A stretch of 64,000 bases of DNA from Lachnoclostridium edouardi (GTDB lineage Bacteria > Bacillota > Clostridia > Lachnospirales > Lachnospiraceae): NCBI RefSeq assembly GCF_900240245.1, contig NZ_OESQ01000001.1:2430571-2494570 (forward strand), written 5' to 3'. Positions 60,917 through 64,000 of this stretch are shown one piece after another; position 1 is the stretch's first letter, and the number at the start of each line of letters is the position of its first letter. A program made the translations under genes and the position numbers. Under the pieces are notes generated by a model. That model saw only the letters and a program-made list of their open reading frames with translations, was not told where the DNA came from and made no database searches.

Positions 60917-61645
60917 TTGAAGGAAGAAAAGCTAAGTCATGCAGAAGAAATTCAGATTATGAAAGAGCTGGAACAATTTGATACGCCTACAATTACTAAC
61001 GTGGTGGCTACATATCCTGCCAACCAGCTGTGCCTTGGCCTGTATAATCCGCAGGAAATTAACTGGTATACAGATAATAGTTTAAGATGTTTATATCCGG
61101 AATTAGGGGCCAGATGTGGATATGGAGCTACGGCAGTATATGGAATGCCAGATCCGGCCTTTCAAAATTTGAAATTTGTACATGTTTTGAGAGGAATTGC
61201 AGAGGCCGCAGAGACAGGCGGGCCGGTAATTTTAGTTTTAAAAGAAAATTTTTCTGAAAAAATGAAAAATAAAAATGCCATAATCGGCGGAAATATGATG
61301 ACTGCCTTTAAACAGCTGGGAGTAGTGGGAGTAATCGGGGACGCCCCAGCCAGAGATACAGATGAAATGCGTCCCTTAAAGATACAGTGTATGTTCCCCG
61401 GAACTGTGGCAGGCCACGGCAGTCTGGCCGTCCAGGCAGTCAACGTGCCTGTAACTGTAAGCGGCATGGATCTCTCCCCTATGGAAGTAATTCATATGGA
61501 TGAAAGCGGAGCCGTAAAATTTCCGCGAAGGTATTTAAAAGAAGTATTAGAAAGAGCAAAAAAGATGAGAGCTCTGGACGAAGAAAAACAGAAAAAAATG
61601 AGAACCATGACAGATCCTGAAGAATTGGCGGCTGCTATGGGCTGA
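60917..61645 (+). CDS. RraA-like / HMG-type aldolase family protein
   Basis: 242 residues from TTG 60917, with AGAAGGGGGCGG upstream. The RraA fold motif GGNMMTAFKQLGVVG (near 115) is followed by IGDAPARDTDEM (near 135), which keeps the Arg-Asp pair of 4-hydroxy-4-methyl-2-oxoglutarate aldolase/oxaloacetate decarboxylase. It needs a divalent metal in the characterised enzymes. As last gene of the Tct operon it may decarboxylate or cleave a keto-acid product. Confidence 0.82.
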   Translation: MKEEKLSHAEEIQIMKELEQFDTPTITNVVATYPANQLCLGLYNPQEINWYTDNSLRCLYPELGARCGYGATAVYGMPDPAFQNLKFVHVLRGIAEAAETGGPVILVLKENFSEKMKNKNAIIGGNMMTAFKQLGVVGVIGDAPARDTDEMRPLKIQCMFPGTVAGHGSLAVQAVNVPVTVSGMDLSPMEVIHMDESGAVKFPRRYLKEVLERAKKMRALDEEKQKKMRTMTDPEELAAAMG

Positions 61646-61654
61646 TTTCAAAAG

Positions 61655-61746
61655 CCACTCGTTTACAGATTGAACCGACCTCCCAATCGTTAGATTTTTA
61701 GTCTAACTTTTGGGGGGCGGTTCATGTGCTGGACGGGTGGTTTTTT
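61655..61746 (+). terminator. Large nested hairpin and T-run after the tct operon
   Basis: Inner arms TGAACCG (61671-61677) / CGGTTCA (61718-61724) extend through CCTCCCAA / TTGGGGGG and GTTAGA / TCTAAC. Outer arms CCACTCGT (61655-61662) / ACGGGTGG (61733-61740) lead into TTTTTT. The TGA...TCA ends recall IS3-type terminal repeats. Confidence 0.7.
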
Positions 61747-61797
61747 AGTTTCTGTGCTCTGCCATGGGGCGGCCGGCTTTAGGCGGGAAAAAGGGGG

Positions 61798-61826
61798 TTG
61801 GATTTGAAAATGAAATCAGGTATACT
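61798..61826 (+). promoter_or_regulatory. Promoter of polysaccharide deacetylase
   Basis: TTGGAT (61798-61803), 17 nt, TATACT (61821-61826), 24 bp before the start codon. Confidence 0.5.
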
Positions 61827-61850
61827 GGATAAGGTAAGGAGGACTAAGAA

Positions 61851-62846
61851 ATGAAAATTAGAAGGTTAGCAGCAGCTATGGCGATTACAGTGCTGGGGAG
61901 CATTGCTTTATCTGCAACAGCCTGGGCGGCAGTAGCCAGTCCAAGGCTGACGTCATTTGAGTGGATTGACGAAGAACAGGGGCCTGGCGTGGCCATGTGG
62001 GTGGATGAAAACGGAAATATTTCAGAACCTTTAGCCGGAGGCCCGGCACAGGAAAATACAGAAGAGAACACAGAAGGACAGCAGACTGCAGAGGAAGCAG
62101 CGGCAGCGGAGGCTCAGAAGGCTGCGGAGGAAGCGGCGGCAGCAGAGGCCCAGAAGGCTGCGGAGGAAGCGGCGGCAGCAGAGGCCCAGAAAGCTGCGGA
62201 GGCAGCGGCGGCAGCCCAGGCCGGAGGCAGAGTTATTGATCCTGCCAGACCTATGGTGGCTTTAACATTTGACGACGGCCCTATGGCGTCTGTGGGCAAT
62301 CAGATTATGGATTGTCTGGCCCAGTATGGAGGGAAGGCCACCTTTTATGTGGTGGGAAACAGATGTGCTTCTTATGTGGCGGAGATGCAGCGCATGGTTG
62401 CAGAAGGCCATGAAATCGGCAATCATACATACGAGCATAAATATTTAAATAAGCTAAATACTGCCCAGATCAGGGCGCAGATTGATAAAGGAGCCGACGC
62501 AGTCCAGGCGGTGTGCGGCGTGCGCCCCAAAACAGTGCGTCTTCCAGGGGGAAACAAAAACGCTACAGTTCTTTCAGCTGTTCAGGAGCCTATTGTGCTT
62601 TGGAGCATTGATACCTTAGACTGGAAGACAAAAAATGCGCAGTCTACAGTAAATAAAGTTCTTTCTAATGTAAAAGACGGAGATATTGTGCTGATGCACG
62701 AATTGTACTCTGCAACAGGACAGGCAGCGCTGCAGCTGATTCCTGAGCTGACTAACAGAGGATATCAGCTGGTGACAGTCAGCGAAATGGCTCAGTACAG
62801 AGGAGGCCTTCAAAACGGCCAAATATACTACAGCATAAGGCCGTAA
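61851..62846 (+). CDS. Secreted polysaccharide deacetylase with Ala/Glu repeat linker
   Basis: 331 residues. Signal peptide (1-26, ending AWA). A helical linker of 12-residue Ala/Glu/Gln/Lys repeats (about 80-125) may span the wall. The NodB domain (about 130-320) has motif 1 ALTFDDGP, motif 2 GNHTYEH (His-X3-His), motif 3 RLPGGNKN, motif 4 IDTLDWK and motif 5 VLMHEL, where a Glu stands at the usual Asp. It probably deacetylates peptidoglycan or chitin-like polymers for lysozyme resistance or sporulation. AAGGAGGACTAAGAA precedes the ATG. Confidence 0.9.
   Translation: MKIRRLAAAMAITVLGSIALSATAWAAVASPRLTSFEWIDEEQGPGVAMWVDENGNISEPLAGGPAQENTEENTEGQQTAEEAAAAEAQKAAEEAAAAEAQKAAEEAAAAEAQKAAEAAAAAQAGGRVIDPARPMVALTFDDGPMASVGNQIMDCLAQYGGKATFYVVGNRCASYVAEMQRMVAEGHEIGNHTYEHKYLNKLNTAQIRAQIDKGADAVQAVCGVRPKTVRLPGGNKNATVLSAVQEPIVLWSIDTLDWKTKNAQSTVNKVLSNVKDGDIVLMHELYSATGQAALQLIPELTNRGYQLVTVSEMAQYRGGLQNGQIYYSIRP
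62088..62231 (+). repeat. 36-bp tandem repeat within the deacetylase gene
   Basis: Three full 36-bp units (62088, 62124, 62160) and a diverged fourth encode the residues AEEAAAAEAQKA. The second and third units are almost identical at DNA level, which suggests recent slippage. Confidence 0.85.
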
Positions 62847-62865
62847 GGCAAAATAAGGGGGAAGT

Positions 62866-64000
62866 ATGGAAATATTATCAAGTATTTTGCGGGGAATGAG
62901 TGATTTTATCTGGGGAATCCCTATGCTGGTGCTGCTGTTTGGCACGCACCTGTTTATGACAGGACGGCTGAGATTGATCCAAAGATACACGTTTAAGGCC
63001 ATAAAAATGTCTTTTACTGCAGATGAAGGCAGCGAAGGGGAGATCAGCCAGTTTGGAGCCTTGGCCACGGCCCTGGCGGCTACAATTGGAACAGGCAATA
63101 TTATCGGCGTATCTACAGCTGTGGCCTTAGGCGGTCCAGGCGCAGTGCTGTGGTGCTGGTTTACCGGATTGTTCGGCATAGCAACAAAGTACTCAGAGTC
63201 TCTTTTGGCAGTGAAATTCAGGACGAAAACAGATGACGGCAGAGTAGTAGGCGGTCCTATGTATACGATTGAAAGAGGTTTAAAATGCAGATGGCTGGCA
63301 GTTGTGTTTGCGGCCTTCACGATTTTTGCCACCTTTGGGGCAGGCTGCACCGTACAGTCTCACGCCATATCTGATGTAATTTATACCACCTTCGGAACCT
63401 CTGTATTTGTCAGCGGGGCAGTTATTACATGTTTGACGGCAGTGGTGATTTTAGGCGGAGTAAAAACAATTTCCAAGGTGTGCGAGAAGCTGGTTCCTTT
63501 TATGGCGCTATTTTATATAATCAGCTGCATCGCTATTTTGTGGATTAACAGAGAATTTCTGGTGCCTGCAGTTTTACTAATTATTCGGTCTGCATTTACG
63601 CCTCAGGCGGCGGCAGGAGGATTTGCAGGAAGCACTATGATGACGGCCTGCCGGTATGGAATGGCGAGAGGTTTATTCTCCAATGAATCTGGTTTGGGAA
63701 CAGCTCCCATTGCAGCTGCCAGCGCCCAGACAAAAAATCCTGTGCGCCAGGCTATGATTTCCATGACAGGTACATTTTGGGATACAGTAATTGTATGCGC
63801 CATGACAGGTATTGTAGTTGTCAGCTCTATGCTTCATGTGCCGGAAGCATACACAGGAGTGGCCGACGACGCGCTTACCAGAATCGCCTTTGGGCAGCTT
63901 CCGTCTGTAGGAAATTATGCCCTGACAGCCTCCCTGTCTATTTTTGCATTTACAACTATATTAGGCTGGTCCTTTTATGGGGAAAGATGTATGGAATATT
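62866..64000 (+). CDS. Sodium:alanine symporter (AGCS family), 3' end beyond the window
   Basis: An open frame from ATG 62866 to the window edge gives 378 residues with no stop. GGGGGAAGT precedes the ATG. AGCS features: ALAATIGTGNIIGVSTAVALGGPGAVLWCW (in two parts, near 68-97), KYSESLLAVKFR, VGGPMYTIERGL and MARGLFSNESGLGTAPIAAA near 265. The family imports alanine or glycine with sodium. Full-length members have about 450-480 residues, so roughly 80-100 are missing. It starts 19 bp after the deacetylase stop. Confidence 0.93.
   Translation, partial: MEILSSILRGMSDFIWGIPMLVLLFGTHLFMTGRLRLIQRYTFKAIKMSFTADEGSEGEISQFGALATALAATIGTGNIIGVSTAVALGGPGAVLWCWFTGLFGIATKYSESLLAVKFRTKTDDGRVVGGPMYTIERGLKCRWLAVVFAAFTIFATFGAGCTVQSHAISDVIYTTFGTSVFVSGAVITCLTAVVILGGVKTISKVCEKLVPFMALFYIISCIAILWINREFLVPAVLLIIRSAFTPQAAAGGFAGSTMMTACRYGMARGLFSNESGLGTAPIAAASAQTKNPVRQAMISMTGTFWDTVIVCAMTGIVVVSSMLHVPEAYTGVADDALTRIAFGQLPSVGNYALTASLSIFAFTTILGWSFYGERCMEY

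Noticed and set aside
62114..62299. Minus-strand Ala/Ser-rich ORF
   Set aside because: It is the antisense of the 36-bp repeat in the deacetylase gene.
1..64000. CRISPR arrays, tRNA, rRNA, prophage
   Set aside because: No regularly spaced repeats, tRNA-like cloverleaf or phage structural genes were noticed by eye; a dedicated scan was not possible.

Overview
The window looks like the chromosome of a spore-forming, low-to-moderate G+C Firmicute, most likely a gut Lachnospiraceae-type Clostridium. The signs are strong AGGAGG-type ribosome binding sites with frequent TTG starts, a SpoIIM gene next to a XerD-type recombinase, choline/cell-wall-binding repeats on a secreted protein, and many Clostridia-style solute transporters and amidohydrolases. 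This placement is an inference. No rRNA, tRNA or CRISPR array was seen. About 57 protein genes are supported, including fragments at both window edges.

Layout. (1) 1-205: 3' end of an unidentified ORF followed by a chain of stem-loops resembling the right end/guide RNA of an IS200/IS605 tnpB element. (2) 251-4875: PucR-type regulator, GltS-type symporter and an M24 (creatinase-like) protein that lacks the usual metal ligands. (3) 5011-10905: housekeeping and envelope genes (cell-wall-binding protein, NUDIX, spoIIM, GNAT/MarR pair, xerD, FMN-binding protein, apt). (4) 10902-31392: an accessory catabolic region. It holds a LacI regulator, a secreted Ntn-hydrolase, an allantoinase-like amidohydrolase, a hydantoin-racemase-like protein, a KdgT-type permease, a PucR regulator, an NhaC antiporter, a complete Dpp/Opp-type ABC importer, two translationally coupled amidohydrolases, a GntR regulator, and a second KdgT permease/racemase pair. 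(5) 31514-42437: NUDIX and a PrpR-like regulator with a degenerate AAA+ core, then tartronate-semialdehyde reductase, DapA-type aldolase, GltD-like oxidoreductase, D-2-hydroxyacid dehydrogenase, APC permease, M18 aminopeptidase and glycerate kinase. (6) 42512-52242: a galactonate (De Ley-Doudoroff) locus with KDG kinase, two Zn-dehydrogenases, IclR, DgoD, TRAP transporter, SDR and KDPG/KDPGal aldolase. (7) 52218-61645: a glucarate and tripartite-tricarboxylate locus with two paralogous LysR regulators, GudD, TctCBA, HpcH/HpaI aldolase, YiaK-type reductase and an RraA-like protein. (8) 61851-64000: polysaccharide deacetylase with 12-residue Ala/Glu repeats and the start of a sodium:alanine symporter.

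How the genes fit together. The right half encodes nearly complete routes for sugar acids. Galactonate goes through DgoD, KDG kinase and Eda to pyruvate and glyceraldehyde-3-phosphate. Glucarate goes through GudD, an aldolase of the DapA or HpcH type, GarR-type reductase and glycerate kinase to 2-phosphoglycerate. The left-centre half looks like import and opening of cyclic amides/ureides or small peptides: ABC importer, allantoinase-like enzyme, two unusual amidohydrolases, and two racemase/KdgT pairs. Its actual substrate cannot be read from the sequence. Nine local regulators and nine transport systems in 64 kb make this a dense catabolic region.

Most notable signals: a roughly 110-bp promoter module repeated with base-exact spacing in front of nhaC and the dpp operon; two racemase/KdgT modules whose racemases lack one or both catalytic cysteines; a coupled amidohydrolase pair in which one partner lacks HxH; a PrpR-like regulator that has lost Walker A, GAFTGA and Walker B; a 162-bp near-perfect hairpin between convergent genes; and several clear promoter/operator architectures next to their presumptive regulators.
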